Positions 45,615 to 55,117 are shown, numbered from the stretch's first letter. The stretch is DNA of 64,000 nucleotides from Roseobacter litoralis Och 149 (GCF_000154785.2 NC_015730.1:124001-188000); one strand, 5' to 3'. The notes: a model not told the origin generated them from the sequence alone. Made by a program: numbers and translations.

Positions 45615-46646
45615 TTAGAAGGACGCGCTTACTTCAAATCCATCTGGAATCGCATTTTTTCCTTCCAGCAATAAATCAGCCATCACATGGGCGATTTTTG
45701 GGGCCATGCCAAAGCCGATTTTGAAGCCGCCGTTTGCAATAAAGTGCCCGTCCCGTCCCGGCCATGCGCCGAGCATCGGGGCGCGGCTTCGGCTGCGTGG
45801 ACGCACGCCAGCCCATCTTTCCAATACCATGGCTTTTCCCAGGGTCGGAAAGACCGTGCGCGCTTTCAGTATCAGTTCATCGAGTTGTTCGTCAGTCGTA
45901 TCAGACGCTGCATATTCCCTTTCGGAGGTGGATCCGATGGCGACGGTGCCGTTTGCATGGGGTACGATATGCAACCCGTCGATAAAGAGTTGCGGCTTAC
46001 CAGCAGCGTCATAGTCGAACACCGCCGCTTGACCCTTTACACCATTCCCGACCATGCGATGGTGCGTTTCAGAGAGCTTTTCCAAGCCATGAACGCCGGT
46101 GGCCCAGACGACCTGCCCTTTGTCTGCAGCTTCTGTTTCAATGCTGAGCCCTCGATTTTTAAGTGCGATGGCAAGCGCGTTTGTTGCCAGTCGAGGGTGT
46201 ATCAAGGCGCTGAGGTTGTCTTTTATCAGCCAACCTGTTGGGCTCGGCGGCGACCATTCGGATGTCATCGAAGGTTCGACCAGCCACTGAGCATGCGCGC
46301 CCCAAAGCTGCTTGGCGGTATCGCATCTGCGGTGCGCAAGTGTCAGGGCATGTTGATCGGCAATTGGTTGCAGGCGACCGCTTCTGATGTAGCCGGGGTT
46401 TTCGCCGCTTGCCTCAGCAACGTCAGACCAAAAACCCTCTGCCATGAGCAAGCTGTCCAATTGAAACGCTTTCTTTGGGTTCCAATTTTCGGGTACATGA
46501 GGGGCAAGCGCGCCGACCACGCCGCCGCTGCTGCCCGCACCAGCGCCATATGGATCAACAATCCGCACGCTTGCACCGCGTTGCAGGCAAACCCAAGCGA
46601 TTGATAACCCGAGAATACCCGCACCGCGAATGGTGACATCAATCAT
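45615..46646 (-). CDS. FAD-dependent MnmC-type oxidoreductase (DadA-like)
   Basis: A 343-residue FAD protein with the start VTIRGAGILGLSIAWVCLQRGASV, the AGSSGGVVGALAPHVPENW segment typical of the C-terminal oxidase half of MnmC, and AGVRPRSRSRAPMLG near the end. In MnmC this half removes the carboxymethyl group from cmnm5s2U34 of tRNA to give nm5s2U. I chose the ATG at 46646; a TTG two codons earlier is the alternative. It is divergent from mnmD (64 bases), which encodes the matching methyltransferase half, so the two probably form a split MnmC. A DadA-like amino-acid oxidase is the alternative. Confidence 0.75.
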   Translation of the reverse strand: MIDVTIRGAGILGLSIAWVCLQRGASVRIVDPYGAGAGSSGGVVGALAPHVPENWNPKKAFQLDSLLMAEGFWSDVAEASGENPGYIRSGRLQPIADQHALTLAHRRCDTAKQLWGAHAQWLVEPSMTSEWSPPSPTGWLIKDNLSALIHPRLATNALAIALKNRGLSIETEAADKGQVVWATGVHGLEKLSETHHRMVGNGVKGQAAVFDYDAAGKPQLFIDGLHIVPHANGTVAIGSTSEREYAASDTTDEQLDELILKARTVFPTLGKAMVLERWAGVRPRSRSRAPMLGAWPGRDGHFIANGGFKIGFGMAPKIAHVMADLLLEGKNAIPDGFEVSASF

Positions 46647-46709
46647 TGCCAAATTGTGGTTCCTACCTCAGGGTCATTTCAGTTTCCGTAACCTTTACAA
46701 GGCGCGCGC

Positions 46710-47387
46710 GTGCAGAACCAGACCGCAGATGTAACATGGCAGTCGGAGAATGTTCCAGTGTCGGCCCGTTTTGATGACCCTTATTACAGTCTTGAAAATG
46801 GTTTAGCGGAAACGCGGTATGTTTTTCTTTCTGGCAATCGTTTGCCTGAGCGGTTTCACGGGAATTTTCATATCGCAGAGCTTGGGTTTGGTACGGGAAT
46901 GAATTTTCTGGCGGCGGCTCAGATGTGGCAACTGCATGCGCCGGGTGGGCAGATGCGTTTTACCAGCTTTGAAGCCTACCCGATGAAACCCGCTGATATG
47001 TCCAAGGCGTTGAGCACCTTTAAACAAACGAACCTGCCTGTTGATCGCTTACTTGAGCTATGGTCTCCCGAGGGGGGCGTTTTTGAACTTGCGCCCGACA
47101 TCCAGCTTGAGGTCATCATCGGGGATGCACGTTCAACCGTGGCTCACTGGCAGGGGCAGGCAGATGCGTGGTTTCTGGATGGATTTTCGCCTGCAAAAAA
47201 CCCGGAATTATGGTGCGAACAGCTTTTGAAGGATGTGGCATTACATACCGCACCGAATGGAACATTTGCGACCTACACAGCGGCTGGTTTTGTTCGACGT
47301 GGGCTGGACGCGGCGGGTTTTGACGTCGAACGTGTCGCGGGATACGGCCGCAAAAGGCATATGAGCCGCGGCGTTTTACGTGGCTAG
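46710..47387 (+). CDS. mnmD: tRNA (5-methylaminomethyl-2-thiouridine34) methyltransferase
   Basis: A 225-residue SAM methyltransferase of the MnmD/MnmC N-terminal (DUF752) type with FDDPYYSLENGLAETRYVFL, the SAM loop HIAELGFGTGMNFLAA, DAWFLDGFSPAKNPELW and the late TYTAAGFVRRGLDAAGFDVERVAGYGRKRHM. It methylates nm5s2U34 to mnm5s2U in the anticodon wobble position. The start is GTG with AAGG 8 bases upstream. It is divergent from the oxidase-like gene rather than fused to it, and converges on the lytic transglycosylase gene. Confidence 0.92.
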   Translation: MQNQTADVTWQSENVPVSARFDDPYYSLENGLAETRYVFLSGNRLPERFHGNFHIAELGFGTGMNFLAAAQMWQLHAPGGQMRFTSFEAYPMKPADMSKALSTFKQTNLPVDRLLELWSPEGGVFELAPDIQLEVIIGDARSTVAHWQGQADAWFLDGFSPAKNPELWCEQLLKDVALHTAPNGTFATYTAAGFVRRGLDAAGFDVERVAGYGRKRHMSRGVLRG

Positions 47388-47412
47388 GACAGGGCGCGCG
47401 CCAGTTTTCGCC

Positions 47413-49386
47413 CTATTCCCCTTTAGGTGCATAGTTCAATAGGCTGGGCCCCGTTAGCTCCTCGCTAAAGGGCAAGGGTAAAGGGGCTTTACCAAGTTGT
47501 GCGCGGTAAATTGGCAAGCTCTCGGAGACGCGCATGACGTAGTTGCGCGTTTCGCGAAATGGTATGTGCTCGATCCAATCCACGATTTCAACATCGCCGC
47601 GTCGTGGATCACCATAGTCCTCCATCCAGCGGTCTGGCCTGCTGGGACCGGCATTATATCCGGCTGACATCATGATCACATTGCCCGAAAACCGCCGCGC
47701 GAGCGTCGACAGGTAGGCCGCGCCTAACTCTGCATTGTAGACGGGGTCCGAGATCAGCCGTTGCGTTGTGTGTTCAGAGGCGCGCCCCAATTGCCGTGCG
47801 ACCTCAGCGCCCGTCCGCGGCATGATTTGCATGAGACCCCGCGCACCAACGCCGCTCTGAACCCGGGCGTCAAATTCGCTTTCCCGACGCGCGATTGCGA
47901 GTGACATTTCCGGGGCCATTGGCAAAGCGCGTTGTGCCAGCGGGTGCAGCGCATAGTACCCGTAAGGCACTACAATTGCGCGCTGGGCAAGGCGTTTGCC
48001 AATCATGACCGCCAGATGAGGCTGCCCGGCGTCAACCGCAGCTTTGGCCAGCAGCGCGCCGTCCTGTGCATCAAGGCTCTCTGCCAGATGTGTCCAGAAC
48101 CGCTCCGCCAGATTGAGTTCACCGGAGGCCTGCAATAAGAGCCCCGCCTCAAAAAGAGGTGTTTTGGCAAGGTCCGATGTGCGCCAATCCTCTGCTGGTT
48201 CGGAAACAGCAAGTTCTAGATCAAATGGAAGACCCGCGCGCTCAGCGGCAAGTAAACCATAAAACGACGTCTGATGTTGTGCGGCGGAGGCATAGGCCTG
48301 ATCTGCTACTGCAACATCCCCCATTGCTTCATATGCGCGACCACGCCAGTAGCCAGCGCGCCCCTTTGATATTGGGGAGCGGACGGCAGCGTCATGGTTT
48401 TCAAAGTGTTTCAATGCCGTTTGCGGTTCTTGCAGTTTTTGCAACGCGATGTAGCCCGCGAGCCATTCCAGGTCGGAATAGGCGGACCCGCCGGTCAGAA
48501 AATGCCGTGAGGCCAGTTCGTATGCCCTTTCTGCGCTGCCGTTTCGCATTTCATATCGCGCCAGTGAGCGTCTGCGGTTTGACCAAGATTCGGGTCGGCC
48601 CAAACGTTCCGCGCTTACGGAGGTGGCTAGCATCAAATCCTTGGCATCATCGCGGCGACCTTTGCGGACGCGCCACATGAACCGCTCATACTGCAGGCCA
48701 CCATCCTTTGCATTGCTGTCCGGCACAGCCGCGATCAGGGTGTCGACGCCGGGTGTCTCTTCGCGCAGGGCAAGCCGTGCCTTAGCCGCAGCAACCGCAC
48801 CCTTTGAGGCCATATCAAACATGCGGCGTGCATTTCCGACAGCGCCTTGCCAGAGCATCGAATCAAGGCGTGCGTCGTGATGCGCACTTAAAATGCGCCC
48901 GTGAGCAGCAATATATTCTGCCTGATCCGAAGCACCCATCGCCATGTTGCGCCACGCGCCTACAACGATGGCTTCCGCCTCATCGGCGCGTTGGCGCGCT
49001 TTGAGGGCCTTGGCGAAACGCAACGCGCTTTGCGGCGATTGCGGTGGTGTTTCCTCGAAAAACGAGATGACCCGGTCATCGCTTTGCGTCATCAGCGTGG
49101 TTTCTGATTGCCGCCTCAGATACCGCTCCCCCGGCCAGTCGGGGCGACGTTCAAGGAATGCCGCCACCTCTTCATAGGTGCCAAGCCCATCCCGCAGGCG
49201 CATCCATTCAATAACATCGGCGGCCACTTGCCCATCGCGTGCTGCAATCCGCGATGCTGCCTGCCAATTGCCGCTGCGCGCCGAGTCCAATGCCCAGCCC
49301 AACGGGCGTGGCCGTTCGGCGGACACGGGCAAAGCGGTGATTAAAACCAGCACAAGACTAATGAATAAACGCCTGATCACTTGCAT
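47413..49386 (-). CDS. soluble lytic murein transglycosylase (Slt70-like)
   Basis: A 657-residue periplasmic enzyme: signal peptide about 1-23, a long alpha-superhelical U-domain (about 40-480) and a C-terminal goose-lysozyme-like SLT domain with the catalytic Glu in ARRESEFDARV, GARGLMQIMPRTGAEVAR and NAELGAAYLSTL, then MSAGYNAGPSRPDRWM. It cleaves glycan strands to anhydromuropeptides. It converges on mnmD with 25 bases between the stops and is divergent from dapA, whose gene also feeds peptidoglycan synthesis. Confidence 0.93.
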   Translation of the reverse strand: MQVIRRLFISLVLVLITALPVSAERPRPLGWALDSARSGNWQAASRIAARDGQVAADVIEWMRLRDGLGTYEEVAAFLERRPDWPGERYLRRQSETTLMTQSDDRVISFFEETPPQSPQSALRFAKALKARQRADEAEAIVVGAWRNMAMGASDQAEYIAAHGRILSAHHDARLDSMLWQGAVGNARRMFDMASKGAVAAAKARLALREETPGVDTLIAAVPDSNAKDGGLQYERFMWRVRKGRRDDAKDLMLATSVSAERLGRPESWSNRRRSLARYEMRNGSAERAYELASRHFLTGGSAYSDLEWLAGYIALQKLQEPQTALKHFENHDAAVRSPISKGRAGYWRGRAYEAMGDVAVADQAYASAAQHQTSFYGLLAAERAGLPFDLELAVSEPAEDWRTSDLAKTPLFEAGLLLQASGELNLAERFWTHLAESLDAQDGALLAKAAVDAGQPHLAVMIGKRLAQRAIVVPYGYYALHPLAQRALPMAPEMSLAIARRESEFDARVQSGVGARGLMQIMPRTGAEVARQLGRASEHTTQRLISDPVYNAELGAAYLSTLARRFSGNVIMMSAGYNAGPSRPDRWMEDYGDPRRGDVEIVDWIEHIPFRETRNYVMRVSESLPIYRAQLGKAPLPLPFSEELTGPSLLNYAPKGE

Positions 49387-49512
49387 TTCCTAGGGTTTGA
49401 GGGCTAGAGGCTCTCATACATATGACTTCGATGATAGGGATCAAATCACGATCCTGCTTACATCTCGTTAACCCAGGCCATTTGCCGGCCACAATGCTTA
49501 AGGAGCGTGAAT

Positions 49513-50388
49513 ATGTTCAAAGGTTCTATGCCTGCCCTCGTCACGCCGTTTCGGAACGGCGAGCTGGATCTGGAAACGCTTAAAAAGCTGGTGGAATGGC
49601 ACATCGGTGAGGGCAGCAACGGTTTGGTCCCGGTCGGTACAACTGGTGAAAGTCCGACGCTGACGCATAAAGAGCATGAAGCCGTCGTTGAGGCAGTGGT
49701 CAAAGCCTCAGCAGGGCGTGTGCCGGTTATTGCAGGGGCCGGGTCCAATAACACGCTTGAGGCGATCCGCCTTGTGCGCCATGCGGAGGCCGTCGGCGCG
49801 GATGCCGCGCTTGTGGTGACGCCCTATTACAACAAGCCCACGCAATCGGGGCTGATTGCGCATTTCACGGCGCTGCATGATTGTGCCGATCTGCCGATCA
49901 TTATCTATAATATTCCGGGCCGCTCAGTCGTTGATATGAGCCCTGAAACCATGGGCAAACTGGCCGAACTGCCGCGCATCATCGGCGTTAAGGACGCCAC
50001 CGGTGATCTGGCGCGTGTCTGCGATCAGCGCAGCACCTGTGGCCCGGATTTCATGCAGCTCTCCGGTGAAGACGCAACGGCGCATGGGTTTAATGCGCAA
50101 GGCGGCGTTGGCTGTATTTCGGTGACGGCCAATGTCGCACCCAAACTGTTGAGCCGGATGCAGGCGGCGTGTCTGGCCGGTGATTATGCAACCGCGCTGA
50201 GCATTCAGGACCGGTTGATGCCGCTACACAAGGCGATCTTTACCGAGCCCGGTCTTGTGGGGGTCAAATATGCGATGTCACAGCTTGATCTGTGTTCAGA
50301 AGAGGTGCGCCTGCCACTGACCGCCTTGTCCGATGAAACCCGCGCGCTGGTCGATGCGGGGCTGAGGCATGCCGGTCTGATGAACTAG
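49513..50388 (+). CDS. dapA: 4-hydroxy-tetrahydrodipicolinate synthase
   Basis: A 291-residue class I aldolase-fold enzyme with [19 protein letters not shown], the catalytic Tyr in IIYNIPGRS (about 133) and the Schiff-base Lys in IGVKDATGD (about 161). It condenses pyruvate with aspartate semialdehyde on the way to lysine and diaminopimelate. I chose the ATG at 49513 (AGGAG 7 bases upstream, exact family length) over a GTG two codons earlier. A long hairpin follows the stop. Confidence 0.96.
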   Translation: MFKGSMPALVTPFRNGELDLETLKKLVEWHIGEGSNGLVPVGTTGESPTLTHKEHEAVVEAVVKASAGRVPVIAGAGSNNTLEAIRLVRHAEAVGADAALVVTPYYNKPTQSGLIAHFTALHDCADLPIIIYNIPGRSVVDMSPETMGKLAELPRIIGVKDATGDLARVCDQRSTCGPDFMQLSGEDATAHGFNAQGGVGCISVTANVAPKLLSRMQAACLAGDYATALSIQDRLMPLHKAIFTEPGLVGVKYAMSQLDLCSEEVRLPLTALSDETRALVDAGLRHAGLMN

Positions 50389-50403
50389 AGCGACTGACGA
50401 AAT

Positions 50404-50470
50404 ACCTGAAATATTACGTAACGCGTTTAAATCTTTGATTTCAGGCAGCGTTACGTGATTCAGGTTTTTC
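50404..50470 (+). terminator. long two-arm hairpin terminator after dapA
   Basis: ACCTGAA (50404-50410) pairs with TTCAGGT (50459-50465). Inside it ACGTAACGC (50416-50424) pairs with GCGTTACGT (50448-50456), so the stem is long with small bulges, and a T-run (50465-50469) follows. It starts 16 bases after the dapA stop. The same CCTGAAA-type core also appears inverted inside the loop (TTTCAGG at 50439-50445). Confidence 0.75.
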
Positions 50471-50557
50471 GCATGACGTTATCAAGAAAGCGGGCGGAAG
50501 AGGATTCCGCTCATTTTTTCAGGGTCCTTGATCATGCAACCTGCTGTTTCAGGGCTT

Positions 50558-51430
50558 TCAGCGCTTGCCGTAATAGAGGCCGACGACGTGTTCTGCTTCG
50601 GCAAAGAACAGCCAGCGGGCCGTCAGAACACCTGCAACATGCGAGACAAGTGCGAGAACGCCGAGGATGTGCGAGAACGGCAGCATCAGCAGGATGACCG
50701 GCAGGACGACCATCAAGAGCAGCGAAATGATGCGCAGCTTGGCGGCGTGTTTGCGCCCGACCACATGCACGAATTCGCGCAGCAGATAGTTGGTGCCGGT
50801 GTGTGGCGGTTCAAACGCGCGCACGCTCCCCGCTGAGCCGAGGCCCGTTGCGGTGGCCAATGTCGTGCCTGAGGCGGCGAAGGCCTTGTCGCCTTGCATC
50901 CATGCCAAAAGCTGGATGGCGCCTGCGAGGAGTAACAGAACGACGGCAATGCTGACCTGCCCGGCGAGCAACGCGCCCCCGGCGACGGAGAAGGAAATGA
51001 ATTTAACAGGCGTCAGCGGCATGTTCCAGCGCGGTATGGTTTTGAGCTGAGTATAGATCATCGAAGTGGTAAAGACGGTTGCCAGCGACAAACCCGCCCC
51101 GATCAGCCCGAGCAGGGCGAAACGGGTTTCCAGAAAGACGAGACCGGCGCCGTAGAGCCCCATGAACACCAGCGCGCCGACAGCGCACCATGCCTCACGG
51201 CTGAGCCAGCTGGAACGCCATTGGCTGAAGGCTTTGATCGCGCGTTCCGGCCGCCCGAGGTGGAAAGTCGAGGCCAGCAGTCCGCCAACCGCCATGACGT
51301 AAGCGATTGCAAAGAAAGCAAAAGCTGTCCAGCCTGTGACAGCGGGCATGCCAATGCCCAGCCAGACCAAAAGGCCAAAGCCAAGGCCGCTGAACGTCGT
51401 GAAGAATATAACAGAAGGGGCGGGGTGCAT
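50558..51430 (-). CDS. soeC: sulfite dehydrogenase membrane anchor SoeC
   Basis: A 290-residue polytopic protein with about eight hydrophobic helices and the DmsC/NrfD-like STFHLGRPERAIKAFSQWRSSWLSREAW segment. In the SoeABC enzyme this subunit anchors the cytoplasmic SoeAB unit to the inner membrane and passes electrons to quinone. It starts at the last base of the soeB stop, so the genes are translationally coupled, and is last in the operon tauR/xsc/pta/soeA/soeB/soeC. A generic DMSO-reductase anchor is the formal alternative, but the xsc-pta linkage favours sulfite oxidation. Confidence 0.88.
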   Translation of the reverse strand: MHPAPSVIFFTTFSGLGFGLLVWLGIGMPAVTGWTAFAFFAIAYVMAVGGLLASTFHLGRPERAIKAFSQWRSSWLSREAWCAVGALVFMGLYGAGLVFLETRFALLGLIGAGLSLATVFTTSMIYTQLKTIPRWNMPLTPVKFISFSVAGGALLAGQVSIAVVLLLLAGAIQLLAWMQGDKAFAASGTTLATATGLGSAGSVRAFEPPHTGTNYLLREFVHVVGRKHAAKLRIISLLLMVVLPVILLMLPFSHILGVLALVSHVAGVLTARWLFFAEAEHVVGLYYGKR

Positions 51431-52188
51431 CAGAGCTTCTCCAGCGTTTTGTCGAGCCAGCTGAGAAAGCCCTTCGGCTCCGTGGCGATGGGTTCGAGGA
51501 AGGGCGCGAGGACATCGAATTCGGGGCCTGCGTCGGGCAATGTGTCTTTTGGGCGCGGTGGCAGGTATTGGTTGACGGGCTTGGTGCCCTGTTCGGGCAT
51601 CAGGTCCATGCCGCCGCGTTCTGCCACCAATTGGCTGACGGCACTGTCCGGGTCACCCAGATCGCCGAAGTGGCGGGCGTTTGACGGGCAGGTGCGCACG
51701 CAGGCAGGTTCGCGGTCTTCCTCGGGCAGGTTTTCGTTATAGATACGGTCCACGCAGAGGGTGCATTTCTTCATGACGCCTTCGGCCTGATCAAGCTCGC
51801 GCGCCCCGTAGGGGCAGGCCCACGCACACAAGCCACAGCCGATGCAGTCGCTTTCATTGACCAGCACGATGCCATCTTCGACGCGCTTATAGCTGGCCCC
51901 GGTTGGGCAGACCGTCACGCAGGGCGCGTCCTCGCAATGCAGGCAGGATTTCGGGAAATGGATCAGCTGTGCGGCACCGACGTCCGGTTGCACCTCATAA
52001 GAATGCACGCGGTTGAGGAAGGTGCCGCTGTTGTCCGCGCCATAGGCGTTCTGATCCGACAGGGGAGCGCCGTAGTATTCCGTGTTCCACCCTTTGCAGG
52101 AAATCACACAGGCATGGCAGCCGACGCAGGTATCAAGGTCGATGACGAGGCCGAGTTTCTTGTCGGTTTTGGCTGGCAGAGTGGTCAT
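51430..52188 (-). CDS. soeB: sulfite dehydrogenase iron-sulfur subunit SoeB
   Basis: A 252-residue ferredoxin-like protein of the DmsB/PhsB type with four cysteine clusters: CVGCHACVISCKGWN, CLHCEDAPCVTVCPTGA, CIGCGLCAWACPYGAR and CTLCVDRI with CVRTCPSNAR. Each group suits one [4Fe-4S] centre, forming a wire from SoeA to SoeC. No signal sequence, so it is cytoplasmic. GAGGG precedes the ATG. It is separated from soeA by 85 bases that hold the 11-bp tandem repeats, and shares one base with the start of soeC. Confidence 0.92.
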   Translation of the reverse strand: MTTLPAKTDKKLGLVIDLDTCVGCHACVISCKGWNTEYYGAPLSDQNAYGADNSGTFLNRVHSYEVQPDVGAAQLIHFPKSCLHCEDAPCVTVCPTGASYKRVEDGIVLVNESDCIGCGLCAWACPYGARELDQAEGVMKKCTLCVDRIYNENLPEEDREPACVRTCPSNARHFGDLGDPDSAVSQLVAERGGMDLMPEQGTKPVNQYLPPRPKDTLPDAGPEFDVLAPFLEPIATEPKGFLSWLDKTLEKL

Positions 52189-52217
52189 GCGTGGCCCTCA
52201 TTCTGTAGTGGTTTTTC

Positions 52218-52261
52218 GACGTCGGTACAGCGTCGGTATTGCGTCGGTATCACGTCGGTGG
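52218..52261. repeat. four 11-bp tandem repeats between soeA and soeB
   Basis: The core CGTCGGT recurs at 52220, 52231, 52242 and 52253, exactly 11 bases apart; on the minus strand the unit is ACCGACGYNRT-like. The block lies between the soeA stop (52274) and the soeB start (52188) and is transcribed. An 11-base period is close to one DNA turn, so protein binding is possible, as is simple slippage. Confidence 0.9.
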
Positions 52262-52273
52262 CAGGCGCGCGCA

Positions 52274-55087
52274 TCATTTACCCACCTTCCACGTCAAGTC
52301 TTTGGGACCTGTGCCAACCGGAGACTTGATCGGGTCAAGGGCGGGTTGTGCCTCAACCGGTGCGTCGGCTTTTTCGATCCGAACCTTGAGGTCAAACCAC
52401 GCGGCCTGCCCCGTGATCGGATCGGAGTTGGCCCAGCGCAGACCATCACCCTTGGGCGGCAGCAATTCATGGATCAGGTGGTTCAGCAGGAATCCACGGG
52501 TGGCCTCGGGCGCGTTTTCCTCAAGCGCCCATGCGCCCTTGCGCTTGCCAATCGCGTTCCATGTCCAGATCGTATTTTCATTCAGCGCGGCCATTTCCAG
52601 CACGGGGACGGTGATCTCTCCATGAGGGGAGGTTACTTTGGCCCAGTCGCCATCGGACAGGCCGTTTTCGCGCATCAGTTTGGTGGGGACATAGAGCGGG
52701 TTGTGCCCGTGTAACTGCCGCAGCCATGCGTTTTGGGAGCCCCATGAATGATACATGGCCATCGGGCGCTGCGTCAGTGCGGTGACAGGAAAGGCGTCGG
52801 CCTTGTTTTCTGCCTCGCAGGAATACCAGATCGGCAGCGGTGACATTTTTTCTGCATATTGGGCGCGCAGGTGATCGGGCGGCTGGCGCTCGCCATGACC
52901 TTCGGCTGCCAGCTGGAATTTGCGCATCGGTTCCGAATAGAGCGAGAAGAGGTAGTGCTGAGGGCTGTCATACAGCCCCATGCCCACGGCCCAGTCCTGA
53001 TAAGCGGCATTCCACGGTTTGTAATACTGCGCCCCGGCGGGAATATGTTCGACAAAAAAGCCGCCGTTTTCGATGTAAAGTTCAAGCTGGCTCTGGTTGA
53101 CTTCACCGCGCCCTGATTTCTCACCATCAAGGCCCCTGAAGCCCGCGAGCGGACCTATGCCCGGTTTGCGTTCATGGTTGACGATGTAATCGGCGTAATC
53201 CTCGTATTTCTGGCTGCCATCATCATTCACAAAACCGGGCAGCCCCAGTTTGGCACCAAGGGTGCAGAGCATGGATTGAAACCCGATGACGTCGCGGTCG
53301 GGTTCGATCACGGGCCAGCGGATCGCATCGGCTGCCGCATCTGCCTCGCAGATCGGGCGATCCAGCAGCGAGATACAGTCGTGACGTTCCAGATAGGTGG
53401 TGTCGGGCAGGATCAGATCGGCATAGGCGACCATTTCAGAGCTATAGGCATCGGAATAGATGATTTTGGGAATCACATAGTCGCCGTTTTCGTCCTTGTC
53501 GGTCAGCATGTCGATCACGCCGCGCGTGTTCATCGAGGAGTTCCACGACATGTTCGCCATATACATGAAGAGCACGTCGATCTTGTAAGGGTCCCCCGCG
53601 TAGGCGTTGGAGATGACCATATGCATCAGCCCGTGGGAGGACATGGGGTTTTCCCAGGTGAAGGCCTTGTCGATGCGCGCCGGGGTGCCATCGTCCTTGA
53701 GGGCCAGGTCTTCGGGGCCGTGCACAAAGCCCAGATGCGGGCCGTCGAGTGGTGCGTCGGCTGTGACCTTGCAATGCGGCTTGGGGTGGGCCGTCGCCGG
53801 TTTCGGATAGGGCGGTTTGAAGCGGAAACCGCCGGGCACTTCGACGGTGCCGAGGATGATCTGCAGGGTGTGGAGCGCGCGGCAGGTCTGAAAGCCGTTG
53901 GCATGGGCGGAGATGCCGCGCATGGAGTGAAAAGACACAGGCCGCCCGATCATCTTGTCGTGTTTCTCGCCCCGGAAATCGGTCCACGCGTGGTCTAGCT
54001 CGAAGGCTTCATCAAAGGCGACGCGGGCCAGTTCGGCGGCGATGGTGCGAATGCGACCTGCAGAAATGCCACAGCGGTCGGCGACATTTTCAGGGGCATA
54101 TTGTTCATCAAGATACATCTCCGCCATCTGGTGAAAGACGGGGCGGTGGGTTTGGCCATTGGCCTCGTAGGTGGCTGCGAGGTCGGGTTTTACGCCGGGT
54201 TGATCGAATGGCGTCGGCTTGCCGGTGGCGCGGTCCATCACAAGTTCTTTGCCGTTGGCATCGCGCATCAGCAGACCGTGATCGGCGGCGCCGGGGTTGT
54301 TGATCACGAGCACCGGCGCATTGGTGTATTGCGCAAGGTAGTGCAGATCCATCCGGCCCGCTTTCATCAGGCAGTGGATCATTGAGAGGATGAACAAGCC
54401 ATCCGTGCCCGGCGTGATGCCCACCCAATCGTCTGCCACCGCATTATAGCCTGTGCGGATCGGGTTGACGCCAATGACGCGCGCACCGCGTTTCTTGATC
54501 TTGCCGATCCCCATCTTGATCGGGTTGCTGTCGTGATCCTCGGCCACGCCAAAGAGCATGAAGAGTTTGGTGTGGTCCCAATCGGGTTGGCCAAACTCCC
54601 AGAAAGCACCGCCAATAGTGTAGATGCCCGCCGCTGCCATATTGACCGAACAGAAGCCACCGTGGGCCGCGTAATTGCAGGTGCCGAAGTTTTGCGCCCA
54701 GAAGCTGGTGAAGGACTGCGACTGATCGCGGCCTGTGAAAAACGCGAGCTTTTCGGGGTTGTCGCGGCGCACCGGTGCCAGCCAGTCGGTGGCGATTTGC
54801 AGGGCTTCGTCCCATTCGATTTCCTGAAAGTCGCCCGCACCGCGTTCGCCGACCCGTTTCAGCGGTTTGCGCAGCCGGGACGGGGCGTTGACCTGCATGA
54901 TTCCCGCGGAGCCTTTGGCACAAAGGACGCCCTGATTGACCGGGTGGTCCTTGTTGCCTTCGATATAGGCGACCTTGCCGTCTTTCATGTGGACGTTGAT
55001 GCCGCAGCGGCAGGCGCACATGTAGCAGGTGGTCTTGCGGACCTCGTCGGACACCTTTGGGCTCAGATCAATCTTGGGCTGGTTCAT
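52274..55087 (-). CDS. soeA: sulfite dehydrogenase molybdopterin subunit SoeA
   Basis: A 937-residue molybdopterin oxidoreductase of the DMSO reductase family. The N-terminus has a [4Fe-4S] motif (C21, C24, C28, C56), then FTGRDQSQSF, DHDSNPIKMG and other molybdopterin-guanine-dinucleotide contacts, and a C-terminal beta-barrel (GDWAKVTSPHGEI). There is no Tat signal, which suits the cytoplasmic SoeA of the Allochromatium-type SoeABC and not periplasmic reductases. Its task here would be oxidation of the sulfite set free by Xsc. AAGGAG lies 8 bases before the ATG. It begins 30 bases after pta ends. The absence of a signal and the gene order make a DMSO-reductase role unlikely. Confidence 0.9.
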   Translation of the reverse strand: MNQPKIDLSPKVSDEVRKTTCYMCACRCGINVHMKDGKVAYIEGNKDHPVNQGVLCAKGSAGIMQVNAPSRLRKPLKRVGERGAGDFQEIEWDEALQIATDWLAPVRRDNPEKLAFFTGRDQSQSFTSFWAQNFGTCNYAAHGGFCSVNMAAAGIYTIGGAFWEFGQPDWDHTKLFMLFGVAEDHDSNPIKMGIGKIKKRGARVIGVNPIRTGYNAVADDWVGITPGTDGLFILSMIHCLMKAGRMDLHYLAQYTNAPVLVINNPGAADHGLLMRDANGKELVMDRATGKPTPFDQPGVKPDLAATYEANGQTHRPVFHQMAEMYLDEQYAPENVADRCGISAGRIRTIAAELARVAFDEAFELDHAWTDFRGEKHDKMIGRPVSFHSMRGISAHANGFQTCRALHTLQIILGTVEVPGGFRFKPPYPKPATAHPKPHCKVTADAPLDGPHLGFVHGPEDLALKDDGTPARIDKAFTWENPMSSHGLMHMVISNAYAGDPYKIDVLFMYMANMSWNSSMNTRGVIDMLTDKDENGDYVIPKIIYSDAYSSEMVAYADLILPDTTYLERHDCISLLDRPICEADAAADAIRWPVIEPDRDVIGFQSMLCTLGAKLGLPGFVNDDGSQKYEDYADYIVNHERKPGIGPLAGFRGLDGEKSGRGEVNQSQLELYIENGGFFVEHIPAGAQYYKPWNAAYQDWAVGMGLYDSPQHYLFSLYSEPMRKFQLAAEGHGERQPPDHLRAQYAEKMSPLPIWYSCEAENKADAFPVTALTQRPMAMYHSWGSQNAWLRQLHGHNPLYVPTKLMRENGLSDGDWAKVTSPHGEITVPVLEMAALNENTIWTWNAIGKRKGAWALEENAPEATRGFLLNHLIHELLPPKGDGLRWANSDPITGQAAWFDLKVRIEKADAPVEAQPALDPIKSPVGTGPKDLTWKVGK

Positions 55088-55117
55088 TGGGTGCTCCTTA
55101 TGGGTTCACGCGGGGCC

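Noticed and set aside
53174..53998. 274-codon plus frame opposite soeA
   Set aside because: Antisense shadow rich in Val, His and Gly; no binding site or domain.
51430..55087. Reading SoeABC as a DMSO or polysulfide reductase
   Set aside because: SoeA has no Tat signal, and the genes follow xsc and pta, which release sulfite; sulfite oxidation fits better, though family resemblance alone cannot decide.
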